DNA of 64,000 nt from CAIQQQ01 sp037445025 (GCA_037445025.1 JBBILI010000009.1:1-64000), one strand, 5' to 3'. Counted from the stretch's first letter, positions 15,884 to 25,174 are shown. Notes: generated by a model from the sequence alone, not told the origin. Made by a program: numbers and translations.

Positions 15884-17206
15884 CTACCGAAACGCCACCA
15901 ACCTCCCCGAAGGCGCGCCCAGCACCTCGTTGTCGCGCATCACCGAGGTGCCGCGCAGGATGGTGGCGACGGGCCAGCCGGTGATGGCCATGCCGTCGAA
16001 CGGGGTCCAGCCGCAGGGCGAGACGATCCAGCTGTTCTCGATGCGGCGTTGGGCCTTCATGTCCACCAGGGTGAAGTCGGCGTCGTAGCCGGCGGCGATG
16101 CGGCCCTTGTTGCGCGCGCCGTAGACGCGGGCGGGGCCGGCGCACATCAGATCCACCATGCGGGCCAGGCTGAGGCGGCCGGCGTTGACGTGGTCGAGCA
16201 TGACGGGAACCAGGGTCTGCACGCCAGTGAGGCCGGCCGGGCAGTCGGGCCAGGGCTTGCGCTTGGCCTCGGCGGCGTGCGGGGCGTGGTCGGAGCCGAT
16301 GCAGTCGACCGTGCCGTCGGCGACCGCGGCCCAGGCAGCGTCGTAATGGCGGCGGTCGCGGATCGGCGGGTTCATCACGCCGAAGCCTTGCAGCGTGTCA
16401 TAGACATCAGGGGCGAACTGGGTGAGGTGGTTGACGAGGAGTTCGGCGGTGGCGATGTCGCGGTAGTCCTTGAGGTAGTCCAGCTCCTCGGCGGTGGAGA
16501 CGTGCAGGATATGGGCGGGGCGGCCGGTCTTGCGGGCCAGCGCCATCAGGCGGCGGGTGCCAAGGAAGGCGCATTCCACGTCGCGCCATTCGGCGTGAAA
16601 GGCGTAGGGGTCGCCGGATTTGTACATCGGCTTGCGGGCCTGGAGGCGGTATTCGTCCTCGCTGTGGAAGGCGATGCGGCGGTGGCCGGCGCGCATGACC
16701 CGTTCGAGATGTTCGTCATCCTCCACCATCAGGTCGCCGGTGGAGCTGCCGGCGAACACCTTGATTGCGCAGACGCCGGGCTCGCTTTCGAGTTCCGCGA
16801 GATGGAGGATGTTGGTCTTGGTGCCGCCGACATAGAGGCCCATGTCGCACCAGGCGGAGGTCTCGACATAGCCGCGTTTCCAGGCGAGGGCGGCGCTGTC
16901 GGTGATCGCGGGCGCGGTGTTTGGCATGTCGAACACCGCGGTGAGGCCGCCGAGGATGGCGGCCTTGGTGCCGGTCGGGATGGTTTCGACGGCGGGGTTG
17001 CCGGGGTCGCGCAGATGCACATGCGGGTCGATCAGGCCGGGCAGCACGTGCAGGCCGGTGGCGTCCAGCACCGTTTCGGCGGTGGCGGCGGCGGGGACGC
17101 CGATGGTGGTGATGCGGCCGTTGCGGACGCCGATATCCGTCTCGACCTCGCCCCAGGCCAGCATGCAGCGTCCGCCGCGCAGGATCAGATCGTAATGGGC
17201 GGACAT
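15884..17206 (-). CDS. pyrC: Dihydroorotase
   Basis: A 440-aa cyclic amidohydrolase of the multifunctional-complex (class I) dihydroorotase type, which forms dihydroorotate from carbamoyl aspartate in pyrimidine synthesis. Metal-binding DPHVHLRDPG lies near residue 60. The second site includes CAIKVFAGSSTG, where the bridging lysine lies, followed by FHSEDEYR, HILHVSTAEE and the catalytic SDHAPH motif. A related allantoinase or hydantoinase is a less likely alternative. The start MSAHYDLILRGG at 17206 is preferred over a longer frame that would overlap ygfZ. Confidence 0.87.
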   Translation of the reverse strand: MSAHYDLILRGGRCMLAWGEVETDIGVRNGRITTIGVPAAATAETVLDATGLHVLPGLIDPHVHLRDPGNPAVETIPTGTKAAILGGLTAVFDMPNTAPAITDSAALAWKRGYVETSAWCDMGLYVGGTKTNILHLAELESEPGVCAIKVFAGSSTGDLMVEDDEHLERVMRAGHRRIAFHSEDEYRLQARKPMYKSGDPYAFHAEWRDVECAFLGTRRLMALARKTGRPAHILHVSTAEELDYLKDYRDIATAELLVNHLTQFAPDVYDTLQGFGVMNPPIRDRRHYDAAWAAVADGTVDCIGSDHAPHAAEAKRKPWPDCPAGLTGVQTLVPVMLDHVNAGRLSLARMVDLMCAGPARVYGARNKGRIAAGYDADFTLVDMKAQRRIENSWIVSPCGWTPFDGMAITGWPVATILRGTSVMRDNEVLGAPSGRLVAFR

Positions 17207-17274
17207 GGCGGGACTCCCGGTCGGTTGCGTCGGGCAATCTTGCATGGGCGCGGGCGGCGGGCCATCTGCGGGTG

Positions 17275-18093
17275 ATGAACAGAATTGCATATCTGCCGGA
17301 TCGCGGCGTGGTGGAGCTGAGCGGAGATGACCGGGTGTCGTTTCTGCAGGGGCTGGTGTCGAACGACGTAACGCGGGCGGGGCCGGGGACGGCGGTGTGG
17401 ACGGCGCTGCTGACGCCGCAGGGCAAGTGGCTGGCGGATTTCTTCATCCTCGCCGAGGGGGCGCGGCTGCTGCTGGACTGCGAGCGGGCGCAGGCGGGGA
17501 TGCTGGTGAAGCAGCTGTCACGCTACCGGCTGCGCGCGGCGGTGGCGCTGCGCGATGCATCGGAGGCGTTCGCGGTGCATGCGGCGTGGGGCGACGCGCC
17601 GGCCGCCGACGCGGTGATCGCGCCCGATCCGCGGCTGCCGGAGGCGGGGTGGCGGGTGCTGGCGGCGGCGCCGCTTGACGGGGCGTTGCCGGCGGAGGCG
17701 TGGCAGGCGCATCGGCTGGCGCTGGGGCTGCCGGACGGGTCGCGGGACATGGATGAGCGTTCGGTGCTGCTGGAGGCGGGGTTCGACGAGCTGGGCGGCG
17801 TGTCCTGGACCAAGGGCTGCTACATGGGCCAGGAACTGACGGCGCGGACGAAGTATCGCGGTCTGGTGAAGCGGCGGCTGGTGCCGGTGGACATCGATGG
17901 GCCGATGCCGGCGCCGGGCACGCCGGTGCGGTTCGGCGCGCAGGAGGTGGGTGTGCTGCGCTTCGGCACCGACGGCCGGGGCATGGCGCTGCTGCGTCTG
18001 GAGGCGCTGGCCGAGGGGACGCGGCTCACATCTGGCGTCAGTGTCTTGACCGTGCGGCAGCCAGCGTGGATGAGGGTGCCGGCGAGCGCCTGA
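17275..18093 (+). CDS. ygfZ: Folate-binding Fe-S cluster maturation protein YgfZ
   Basis: A 272-aa protein of the YgfZ/GcvT-like family. It binds tetrahydrofolate and helps repair or assemble some iron-sulfur enzymes. The diagnostic K-G-C-Y-x-G-Q-E signature is present as KGCYMGQELTART. The N-terminus has LSGDDRVSFLQGLVSNDV, as in family members. ATG 17275 is chosen; a GTG directly before it is also possible. It is divergent from pyrC (68 bp) and 33 bp upstream of the epimerase gene, possibly in one transcript. Confidence 0.92.
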   Translation: MNRIAYLPDRGVVELSGDDRVSFLQGLVSNDVTRAGPGTAVWTALLTPQGKWLADFFILAEGARLLLDCERAQAGMLVKQLSRYRLRAAVALRDASEAFAVHAAWGDAPAADAVIAPDPRLPEAGWRVLAAAPLDGALPAEAWQAHRLALGLPDGSRDMDERSVLLEAGFDELGGVSWTKGCYMGQELTARTKYRGLVKRRLVPVDIDGPMPAPGTPVRFGAQEVGVLRFGTDGRGMALLRLEALAEGTRLTSGVSVLTVRQPAWMRVPASA

Positions 18094-18126
18094 TTGTGCA
18101 GGTGCAGCAAGCGCTGAGGACGCCCC

Positions 18127-19119
18127 ATGGCCAGCTATCTCGTCACCGGCGGCGCCGGGTTCATTGGAAGTCATCTGGTCAAGCTGCTGGTCGGCCGTGG
18201 CCATGAGGTGGTGGTGGTCGACAATCTGCGCCAGGGCCATCGCCAGGCGGTACCCGCCACGGTTCGGCTGGTCGAGGCGGATCTGGCCGATCGGGCGGCG
18301 CTGGACCAGGTGTTCGCGTCGCAGCGGTTCGATGCGGTGTTTCATTTCGCCGCCTTGTCGCTGGTCGGCGAAAGCATGAAGATGCCGCTGCATTATTGCC
18401 GGGTGAATCTGGCCAACGCGATGAACCTGGCCGAGGCGGCGGTGGCCGGGGGCTGTCTGCGCTTTGTGCTGTCGTCCACCGCGGCCCTGTTCAACCCGAC
18501 CGACGATGGCCAGCCGATTGCCGAGGATGCGGTGCCGGATCCGCAGAACGCCTATGGCGACAGCAAGCTGATGATCGAGCGCGGGCTGGCCTGGGCGGAG
18601 CAGGCGCACGGGCTGAAATTCGCGGCGCTGCGCTATTTCAACGCGGCCGGGTGTGATCATGAGGGTGTGCTGGGCGAGGATCACGCGCCGGAGACGCATC
18701 TGATCCCGCTTACCATCGACGCGACGTTGGGCCGGCGCCCGCCTTTGCTGGTGTTCGGCGACGACTATCCCACGCGCGACGGCACGGCGATCCGCGACTA
18801 CATCCATGTGGAGGATCTGGCGGCGGCGCATCTGGCGGTGCTGGAGCCGCTGGAGCGCGGGTCGTGCCGTTATAATCTCGGCACCGGGCGGGGGACGACG
18901 GTGAAGGAGATCATCGACTCGGTGGCGCGGGTGTCCGGCCTGAAGGTTCCGGTTGAGCCGGCGCCAAGGCGGGCGGGGGATCCGACGGTGCTGGTGGCGA
19001 GTTCGGAGCGGTTTCAGGCGGATACCGGGTGGGTGCCGCGCTGGCGGCGGCTGGATGATCTGGTGGCGACGGCGTGGACGTGGCGGCGGGATCATCTGGG
19101 TGGATATCAAAGTAAGTAA
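18127..19119 (+). CDS. galE: UDP-glucose 4-epimerase-like SDR enzyme
   Basis: A 330-aa extended short-chain dehydrogenase. The NAD-binding motif is TGGAGFIGSH (residues 7-16). The active site has S117/T118 and Y143-x3-K147 (YGDSK). Substrate-binding elements ALRYFNAAG, LIPL and the SDR end segment (YNLGTGRGTTVKEI) match GalE. It should interconvert UDP-glucose and UDP-galactose, or related sugars, for envelope polysaccharides. The final residues (YQSK) run to a composite repeat. The start is MASYLVTGG at 18127. Confidence 0.9.
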   Translation: MASYLVTGGAGFIGSHLVKLLVGRGHEVVVVDNLRQGHRQAVPATVRLVEADLADRAALDQVFASQRFDAVFHFAALSLVGESMKMPLHYCRVNLANAMNLAEAAVAGGCLRFVLSSTAALFNPTDDGQPIAEDAVPDPQNAYGDSKLMIERGLAWAEQAHGLKFAALRYFNAAGCDHEGVLGEDHAPETHLIPLTIDATLGRRPPLLVFGDDYPTRDGTAIRDYIHVEDLAAAHLAVLEPLERGSCRYNLGTGRGTTVKEIIDSVARVSGLKVPVEPAPRRAGDPTVLVASSERFQADTGWVPRWRRLDDLVATAWTWRRDHLGGYQSK

Positions 19120-19241
19120 GCACTTCTTTTCTGAAGAAAAGAAGCAAAAGACTTTCACGCGTTTGAGCGGACCTCTCTCCGGAGCGGCGCGTCAGCCGAT
19201 AGAAAGTTTTTTGGTTCTTTTTTTCAAAAAAGAACCTCTTT
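19120..19241. repeat. Composite hairpin repeat, copy 6
   Basis: A GCTTC hairpin at 19122-19145, a core at 19160-19198 (TTTGAGCGGACC ... CTCCGGAG ... GCGTCAGCC) and a GGTTC hairpin at 19213-19236. It lies between the convergent galE and DUF2461 genes. It is the reverse complement of the copy-4 arrangement. Confidence 0.9.
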
Positions 19242-19958
19242 TTACTTCTGTCGCTTCAAATCCGTCGGATCCAGCACACTCAGCGCCGCCCAGCCGAACC
19301 GCAGCAACCCCTGCGCGGCCTCGGCGAAGGTCAGGATGTCGTTCACGAAGCCGGACTCGCCGATGCGGGACGTTGTGACGGGCTCGCGCACGACAAAGGA
19401 TTTCAGCCGCAGCGCCGCCAGGATCGCGGGGCCGGTGGCGTCCTCGAAGCCGCGGGGCTGGCGGGTCAGGCTGTCTTCGGGGTCGAGGGTGAGGCCGGCT
19501 TCAGCGAGGTCTGCGCGCAGGGTGAGGAAGCGGTCCGGCTCGGTGTAGATCGCCTCGCGCAGGGCGGACAGCTGGTCCTTGTCCGGGTGGTAGAAGCCGC
19601 TGGCGAGGAAGCAGCCCTCGGGGGCGATGTGGATGTAGAGCACGCCAAGGCCGCCTTTGACGCCGTCGCGGGTGAGGGCGGCGCCGGCATGGGTTTTGTA
19701 GGGGGTTTTGTCTGCGCTGAAGCGCACGTCGCGGTGGATGCGAAAGATGGATTTCGCGGGGTCGCCGGTGATGGGGATGTCGCGGGCGGCGAGGCCCGTG
19801 ATCACCTCGGCGAGCAGCAGGCGGAACGGCGTGAGGACGTGGCGTTCGTAGTCCGGCTTGTGGGCGGTGAACCAGGCCTTGTCGTTGTTGGCGGCGAGCT
19901 CGGCCAGGAAGGTCAGGGCCTCGCGGGGGAAGCCGGTGAAGCCGGGTTCAGTTGGCAT
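19242..19958 (-). CDS. DUF2461 (TIGR02453) family protein
   Basis: A 238-aa protein of the widespread DUF2461 family, whose function is unknown. Conserved landmarks are FLAELAANNDKAWF near the start, FRIHRDVRFSADKTPYKTH, GVLYIHIAPEGCFLASGFY and RQPRGFED. The start MPTEPGFTGF at 19958 overlaps the upstream esterase gene by 11 nt. The gene is the last of a tightly packed five-gene operon that begins with the DUF423 gene. Confidence 0.85.
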   Translation of the reverse strand: MPTEPGFTGFPREALTFLAELAANNDKAWFTAHKPDYERHVLTPFRLLLAEVITGLAARDIPITGDPAKSIFRIHRDVRFSADKTPYKTHAGAALTRDGVKGGLGVLYIHIAPEGCFLASGFYHPDKDQLSALREAIYTEPDRFLTLRADLAEAGLTLDPEDSLTRQPRGFEDATGPAILAALRLKSFVVREPVTTSRIGESGFVNDILTFAEAAQGLLRFGWAALSVLDPTDLKRQK

Positions 19959-20946
19959 CGGGGCAGCCTGAGGTGCCGAGCAGGGCGGCGAGGCCGCAGG
20001 GGGAACGGAACATGCGGCCTTCGTTGTGGGCGACGCCTTGGATCTCGATGAGGCGCTGGTGCAGGGCGGCGCCTTCGCGGGCCTTGAGGGCGGCGAAATA
20101 GGCGCGGCCGCGGGAGAGGTGATCGGTGCCCTGGGCCTCGGCGGCGCAGCTTTTGTCGAGCACGGGCAGGGCGGGATCGTTGTCGTCAGTGCCGAGCAGA
20201 TAGGTGACGTCACGCATGGCGAAGCGCTGTTCGAGGGTGGCGGGGCTTTGGGTGATGTAGGGGATCAGCCTGCCGGCGAGGCCGTATTTCCAGCTGTTGA
20301 AGCCCGGGCAGGACGCGGTCGGGCCGGGGCGGTCGGCGGTGAGCCAGACATAGGAGGACGGGTTGGCGACGACGTAGCGCACGCCAGGCCCGCCCTGCCC
20401 CACCACGGCGTAGCGCTGCACCATCTGGCCGCCGGCGGAATGGCCGGCGAGGACGATGGTGGCGAGGGCGGGGAACAGATGTTTGTCCTGCAGCGTCTGC
20501 AGCAGGGTGTCGATCGCCTGGAAGGAACTGATCGGCGCGGGGGCGCGGGCGGGCTCGCCATCGGACCAGCCGTTGGTGCCCCAGGCGAGGGTGTCGGCGG
20601 GGAGGTGGTGGGCGGTGCGGTCGACCTCGGCGAGGAATTGCGGGGCGACGACGAGGGTGGTGTCGGTCGTGGCGTGGCCGAGGCGCAGGGTTTCGAGCGC
20701 CTGGGCGTAATAGCCGCCGGCGTTGCGGAACAGGCCGTGGAAGATGACGAGGGCGCGGGTGATGGCCTGGTGCGGCTGGGTGAGGTCGGCGGAGCTCCAA
20801 TAGGGCAGCACGCCAGTGCTGACCGGGAGCCGGGCGGGGCCGATGTCCTTGACGGGATCCTTTGCCGAAGGGCCGGCGGCCATCAGCAGCAGCGCCAGCA
20901 CGCCGAGCAGAGCGCACTTCATGCGGCCGGCCAACTCGTCGTTCAT
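19948..20946 (-). CDS. Secreted alpha/beta-hydrolase (esterase-like)
   Basis: A 332-aa protein with an N-terminal hydrophobic signal segment (CALLGVLALLLMAAG). The nucleophile elbow GHSAGG has S170. An HGLFRNAGGYY oxyanion-side segment lies at about residue 70. A histidine near VAHNEG may complete the triad. The layout suggests a periplasmic esterase or lipase of unknown substrate. Its ATG overlaps the LysR stop by 4 nt. Two cysteines in the last third (DKSCAAEAQ, RSPCGLAALLGTSGC) could form a disulfide in the periplasm. Confidence 0.72.
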   Translation of the reverse strand: MNDELAGRMKCALLGVLALLLMAAGPSAKDPVKDIGPARLPVSTGVLPYWSSADLTQPHQAITRALVIFHGLFRNAGGYYAQALETLRLGHATTDTTLVVAPQFLAEVDRTAHHLPADTLAWGTNGWSDGEPARAPAPISSFQAIDTLLQTLQDKHLFPALATIVLAGHSAGGQMVQRYAVVGQGGPGVRYVVANPSSYVWLTADRPGPTASCPGFNSWKYGLAGRLIPYITQSPATLEQRFAMRDVTYLLGTDDNDPALPVLDKSCAAEAQGTDHLSRGRAYFAALKAREGAALHQRLIEIQGVAHNEGRMFRSPCGLAALLGTSGCPDAN

Positions 20947-21815
20947 GCGGCTGGCCGCAATGCCACGGTTGCGGCGAGGCTTTCACGGATGAAGCCGACC
21001 AGGGGATCGACCAGCGCCATGCGGCCTTCGGCGTCGCCGAAGATGGCCATCTCCGCGGTGCCGAGGTCCGGCAGGCCCGGCACCTCGCGCAGGCCCGGCG
21101 GCAGCGAGGAGCGGCCGAGCACGGTGACGGCGAGGCCCGCTTCGGCGGCGGCGATGACGCCGAGCAGGCTCGCCGAGGTGTAGATGATCTCGTGGGCAAT
21201 GTTGGCGCGTGACAGCGTGGCCAGCGCGCGGTCACGGAACATGCAGCCTGGCGGCAGCATGGCGAGCGGCAGCGGCGTGCGGCGCTGCGCGTCCAGCTCC
21301 GGGGCCGCGACCCAGGCGAGGGTTTCGGTCCAGATCGGGGTGCCGGTGGTCTCGCCGTCGCGTCGCTTGCCGATGACGAGGTCGAGCAGGCCCTTGTCGC
21401 AGGCGGTGCGCAGCTCGAAGCTGCGACCGACCTCCACTTCCAGCTGCACATCGGGGTAGGTGCGGGCAAAGCGGGCCAGGATCGGGGCGAGGTGCTGGGG
21501 CACGAAATGGTCAGCCACGCCAAGGCGCAGATGGCCGCGCACGGGTGGCGCGATCATGCGGCGCACCGCCTCGTCGTTGAGGCTCAGCAGGCGGCGGGCA
21601 TAGACCAGCAGCACCTCGCCCTCGGCGGTCAGCGCCAGCTTGCGGCTGGTGCGTTCGAACACGCGCCGGCCCAGCACGTCCTCCAGGCGTTTGACCTTGA
21701 GGCTGATGGCGGACTGGGTGAGGCCCAGCGCCTGTCCGGCGGCGGTGAAGCCGCCTTGCTCGGCGACGGTGGCGAAGCAGCGCAGCAGATCGATGTCGAG
21801 GTCGGGGTACCGCAT
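20943..21815 (-). CDS. LysR-family transcriptional regulator
   Basis: A 290-aa LysR protein. The N-terminal winged helix-turn-helix reads LLRCFATVAEQGGFTAAGQALGLTQSAISLKVKRLEDVLG with the typical AxxLxxxQSAIS pattern. The effector domain follows (HLRLGVADHFVPQHLAPIL). It is embedded in an operon: 9 nt after the methyltransferase gene, with an ATGA overlap onto the hydrolase gene. It is not divergent from a target, so the regulated genes cannot be inferred from position, except that it may control its own operon. Confidence 0.93.
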   Translation of the reverse strand: MRYPDLDIDLLRCFATVAEQGGFTAAGQALGLTQSAISLKVKRLEDVLGRRVFERTSRKLALTAEGEVLLVYARRLLSLNDEAVRRMIAPPVRGHLRLGVADHFVPQHLAPILARFARTYPDVQLEVEVGRSFELRTACDKGLLDLVIGKRRDGETTGTPIWTETLAWVAAPELDAQRRTPLPLAMLPPGCMFRDRALATLSRANIAHEIIYTSASLLGVIAAAEAGLAVTVLGRSSLPPGLREVPGLPDLGTAEMAIFGDAEGRMALVDPLVGFIRESLAATVALRPAA

Positions 21816-21824
21816 GCCGCGATG

Positions 21825-22757
21825 TTAAACCACTGCGCCGGAAAGGGAAATCATCTCGCCGTGCGACCAGCAGAATGTGAGTTCGTGTTTGTTGTGGAAC
21901 AGATGCATGACCCGCGCGCCGGGAATGGCGCGGAACCGGTCGATGGCGTCGTGGTCGGTCTCGCCCTGCAGCTTGATGGTGCAGACGATGCGCCCCGTGG
22001 TGCCGGCGGCGATCCAGCTCTGCACCAGTTCGAGCAGGCGATCGGGATAGGCGATGATGTCGCTGAACAGCCAGTCCACCGGCTCCGGCGCGAGGGCGAA
22101 GGCGCTGCCGGCGCGCAGGGAAACGCCCGGCATGGCGGCGACGGCGGGGGCGAGCGGCGCCTTGTCGATGGCGGTGACAGTGGCGCCAAGCTTGGCGATC
22201 GCCCAGGTCCAGCCGCCAGGGGAGGCACCGAGGTCGAGGCAGGTGTCGCCCGGCTGCGGATGGGCGCCGAGGCGGGTGCAGGCTTCCCACAGCTTGAGAT
22301 AGGCGCGCGAGGGCGGGCCGATATGGTCCTCCTCGAAGCGGCATTCGCCGTTGACGAAGCAGCTGGACTTGGTGGGGCTGGCCAGCATGCGGTCGGGCGC
22401 CAGCAGCGTCCAGGCGCCGAGATGGGCGGTGGGGGCGGGTTCGGGGAACACCAGCGCGCGGGCCTTCACTGGCGGCAGATGGTCGGTGATCAGCGCCATG
22501 CGGCGGTGATGCTCGACACCGTAGGACTGCCAGTTGCGCTGCAGCGCGCGCAGTTCGTTGGCCGCCGATTTGACCGAGCTGATCGGGATCTCGCGCGGCG
22601 CGGTCCAGATATCGAGCGCCCAGACGCTGTCGGCGGGCGGTTCGGGCGACAGGGCGAGGCGGCCGTGCCAGGCGGCGATGCTGCGGCCAAGCCGGCGCAG
22701 CTCCTCGGCCATCACCTGCTCCAGCCCGTCCGGCGCGAGATACGCGGCCTGGATCAC
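21825..22757 (-). CDS. FtsJ-type SAM-dependent RNA methyltransferase (RlmM-like)
   Basis: A 310-aa protein. The C-terminal half has the Rossmann methyltransferase core LDLGASPGGWTWAIAKLGA and WLFSDIIAYPD, as in FtsJ/RlmM-type 2'-O-methyltransferases. The N-terminal half resembles the RlmM substrate-binding part but is shorter. No ATG precedes the conserved region. GTG at 22757 gives VIQAAYLAPDGLEQ and overlaps the DUF423 stop as GTGA, so this start is chosen. It probably modifies 23S rRNA, but the exact target cannot be read from sequence. Confidence 0.83.
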   Translation of the reverse strand: MIQAAYLAPDGLEQVMAEELRRLGRSIAAWHGRLALSPEPPADSVWALDIWTAPREIPISSVKSAANELRALQRNWQSYGVEHHRRMALITDHLPPVKARALVFPEPAPTAHLGAWTLLAPDRMLASPTKSSCFVNGECRFEEDHIGPPSRAYLKLWEACTRLGAHPQPGDTCLDLGASPGGWTWAIAKLGATVTAIDKAPLAPAVAAMPGVSLRAGSAFALAPEPVDWLFSDIIAYPDRLLELVQSWIAAGTTGRIVCTIKLQGETDHDAIDRFRAIPGARVMHLFHNKHELTFCWSHGEMISLSGAVV

Positions 22758-23104
22758 CGGCGCAGCGCCGAGACGGCCAGCAGCAGCCAGCCCGCCATCA
22801 GGATCGTGCCGCCGGCGGGGGCAAGCTGGGTCAGCCTGATGCCGCTGATATAGGTGACGCTGATCGACCCGCAGAACAGCACCAGCCCCAGGATGAAGGC
22901 GAGGCCGGCAAGGCGCACCAGCCGGCCGCCGCCGGGCACCCGGCCGGCGGTGAACAGCAGCGCCAGGGCATGGACCAGCTGCATCTCCACCGCCGCGTTC
23001 ACCGACACCTGCGCCTGCCCCGCCAGCGCATGCGCGGCATAGGCCGACAGCGCCACGCCGCTCAGCCCGGCGAAAGCGCCGATCCCCACAAACAGTCGCT
23101 CCAT
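22754..23104 (-). CDS. DUF423 small membrane protein
   Basis: A 116-aa protein with four predicted membrane segments. The DUF423 hallmarks are present: an N-terminal GAFAGLSGVALSAYAAHAL, EMQLVHALALL, LFCGSISVTYI and APAGGTILMAGW. The function is unknown; similar E. coli YgdD proteins sit next to RlmM, as here. The start MERLFVGIG at 23104 faces the divergent iminopeptidase gene with 42 bp between them. It is the first gene of the five-gene operon. Confidence 0.88.
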   Translation of the reverse strand: MERLFVGIGAFAGLSGVALSAYAAHALAGQAQVSVNAAVEMQLVHALALLFTAGRVPGGGRLVRLAGLAFILGLVLFCGSISVTYISGIRLTQLAPAGGTILMAGWLLLAVSALRR

Positions 23105-23146
23105 GCACTCTTCTCCCCAGGGAACGCAGCCCGTATAGACAGGTTC

Positions 23147-24094
23147 ATGCCGCGCGGTGACCTGTTTCCAGATATCGGACCGTACGAGACCGGCGAACTG
23201 CCGCTCTCGCCCCCTCATGTCATGTACTGGGAGCAATGCGGCAACCCCGCGGGGCCGTCGGCGCTGTTCCTGCATGGCGGCCCCGGTGCCGGCGCGGGGG
23301 CGGTGCATCGGCGGTTCTTCGATCCCGGGCATTGGCGGCTGGTGATCTTCGACCAGCGCGGCGCCGGCCGGTCGCGCCCGCTGGGCGAGCTGTCACGTAA
23401 CACCACACCCGATCTGGTCGCCGATATCGAGACGCTGCGGCGGCATCTCGGCATCGAGCAATGGCTGCTGTTCGGCGGCTCCTGGGGCTCGACGCTGGCG
23501 CTGGCCTACGCGCAGGCGCATCCCGAACGCGTGTCGGCGATGGTGCTGCGCGGCGTGTTCCTGGGCCGTGCGTCGGAGGTCGACTGGTTTCTGCACGGCA
23601 TCCAGGCGGTGTTTCCGGAGGCGCATGCGCTGTTCACCGGGTTTCTGCCGGAAGCCGAGCGGGGCGATCTGCTGGGCAGCTATCTGCGCCGGCTGTGCGA
23701 CCCCGATCCGGCGGTGCACCTGCCGGCGGCGCGCGCGTGGTCGACCTACGAGGGCTCCTGCAGCACGCTGCTGCCGACACCCGATTCGGTGATGAGCTAC
23801 GCGCAGGACCGCACCGCGTTGGGGCTGGCGCGCATCGAGGCGCATTATTTCGCCCATGACCTGTTCCTGCCGGAAGGCGGGCTGCTGGCGCATATGCACC
23901 GCATCGCGCGCATCCCCACCGAGATCGTGCAGGGGCGCTACGACATGATCTGCCCGCCCACCACCGCCTTCGCTCTGGCGGCTTCCCTGCCGCAGGCGCG
24001 GCTGACCGTGGTGCCCGATGCCGGGCATTCCGCACTGGAGCCCGGCATTCGCCGCGCGCTGGTGGCCGCTGTCGAACGCTTTCGCTTCCTCTGA
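23147..24094 (+). CDS. pip: Proline iminopeptidase
   Basis: A 315-aa alpha/beta-hydrolase that removes N-terminal proline from peptides in the cytoplasm. It contains FLHGGPGAGAG (oxyanion region, HGGPG 43-47), VIFDQRGAGRSRP, the nucleophile elbow GGSWGS with S112 and a terminal DAGHSALEP with the catalytic histidine. All are diagnostic of family S33 prolyl aminopeptidases. The start is ATG 23147, MPRGDLFPDI. The following dehydrogenase gene starts 19 nt after its stop. Confidence 0.93.
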   Translation: MPRGDLFPDIGPYETGELPLSPPHVMYWEQCGNPAGPSALFLHGGPGAGAGAVHRRFFDPGHWRLVIFDQRGAGRSRPLGELSRNTTPDLVADIETLRRHLGIEQWLLFGGSWGSTLALAYAQAHPERVSAMVLRGVFLGRASEVDWFLHGIQAVFPEAHALFTGFLPEAERGDLLGSYLRRLCDPDPAVHLPAARAWSTYEGSCSTLLPTPDSVMSYAQDRTALGLARIEAHYFAHDLFLPEGGLLAHMHRIARIPTEIVQGRYDMICPPTTAFALAASLPQARLTVVPDAGHSALEPGIRRALVAAVERFRFL

Positions 24095-24113
24095 CCCGGA
24101 CAGGATGTTCCCT

Positions 24114-25010
24114 ATGCAGATCGGTGTGATCGGCCTCGGCTCGATGGGCATGGGGGCGGCGCTGAACCTGGTCGCCAAGGGCCATGCGGTGACCGGCTGC
24201 GAGCTGCGCCCGGCCGCGCGGGACGAGCTGGTCGCGGCCGGCGGGCTGGCGGTCAGCCGTGCCGCGGATCTGCCGATGGGGATCGAGGCGCTGGTGGTGT
24301 TCGTGGTCAATGCGGCGCAGGCGCAGGAGGTGCTGTTCGGCGCCGAGGGCTGTGTGGCGCGCCTGGCCCCGGGTGCTGTGGTGCTGTGCTGCACCACCGT
24401 GGCGCCGGAGGCCGCACGGGCGATCGATGCGCGGCTGGCCGAGCATCAGCTGCTGATGCTGGACGCGCCGGTCTCGGGCGGCGCCGGGGCGGCGCGGGCG
24501 GGGACGATGACGGTGATGGCGTCCGGTTCGCCGGCCGCCTTCGCCATGGCGGAACCGGTGCTGGATGCCATCGCCGGCAAGGTGTGGCGGCTTGGCGATG
24601 CGGCGGGCGTGGGCAGCACCGTCAAGATGGTCAACCAGCTGCTGGCCGGCGTGCATATCGCCACCGCCGCCGAGGCGATGGCGCTGGGCATCCGCGCGGG
24701 CGCCGATCCGCAGACGCTGTTCGACGTTATCAGCACCTCGGCCGGTTCGTCCTGGATGTTTCAGAACCGCGTGCCGCATATCCTGGCCGGGGACGACACG
24801 CCGCTGTCCTCGGTGAACATCTTCGTCAAGGATCTTGGCATCGTGCTCGACCAGGCGCGGGCGCTGACGTTTCCGCTGCCGATGGCCTCGGCGGCGCACC
24901 AGCTGTTCCTGGCGGCGGCGGCGGCGGGGCATGGCGGGCGGGACGATGCGTTCGTCATCCGGTTCTGGGAGGCTCTGGCCGGGATCAGCCTGCCGCCCAA
25001 GGCGGAGTGA
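24114..25010 (+). CDS. 3-hydroxyacid dehydrogenase (hydroxyisobutyrate/L-threonate type)
   Basis: A 298-aa member of the beta-hydroxyacid dehydrogenase family. The NAD-binding start is IGVIGLGSMGMGAALNL. DAPVSGGAGAARAGTM is the substrate-side signature, and the catalytic lysine lies in STVKMVNQLL. DVISTSAGSSWMFQNR and NIFVKDLGIVLDQA are typical of the L-threonate dehydrogenase (LtnD) branch. Hydroxyisobutyrate or glycerate-type substrates are alternatives. ATG 24114 is preferred, with an in-frame ATG at 24105 also possible. It follows pip closely and ends near a composite repeat. Confidence 0.85.
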   Translation: MQIGVIGLGSMGMGAALNLVAKGHAVTGCELRPAARDELVAAGGLAVSRAADLPMGIEALVVFVVNAAQAQEVLFGAEGCVARLAPGAVVLCCTTVAPEAARAIDARLAEHQLLMLDAPVSGGAGAARAGTMTVMASGSPAAFAMAEPVLDAIAGKVWRLGDAAGVGSTVKMVNQLLAGVHIATAAEAMALGIRAGADPQTLFDVISTSAGSSWMFQNRVPHILAGDDTPLSSVNIFVKDLGIVLDQARALTFPLPMASAAHQLFLAAAAAGHGGRDDAFVIRFWEALAGISLPPKAE

Positions 25011-25037
25011 GTTCGGAGAAAACACGACAGATTTTAG

Positions 25038-25170
25038 GAAGCAAGGGCTTCTTTTTTGAAAAAAAGAAGCAAAAAACTTTCATCTGTTGGAGCAGACCTC
25101 TCTCCGGAGAGATGGCGTCAGCCGGTTGAAAGTTTTTTGGTTCTTTTTTTCAAAAAAGAACTTAACCCTG
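25038..25170. repeat. Composite hairpin repeat, copy 7
   Basis: A GCTTC hairpin at 25047-25070, a core at 25086-25126 (TTGGAGCAGACC ... CTCCGGAG ... GCGTCAGCC) and a GGTTC hairpin at 25139-25162. It lies between the convergent dehydrogenase and hemW genes. Confidence 0.9.
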
Positions 25171-25174
25171 ATCA

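Noticed and set aside
22970..23146. N-terminal extension of the iminopeptidase
   Set aside because: It overlaps the divergent DUF423 gene; the family's normal start is at 23147.
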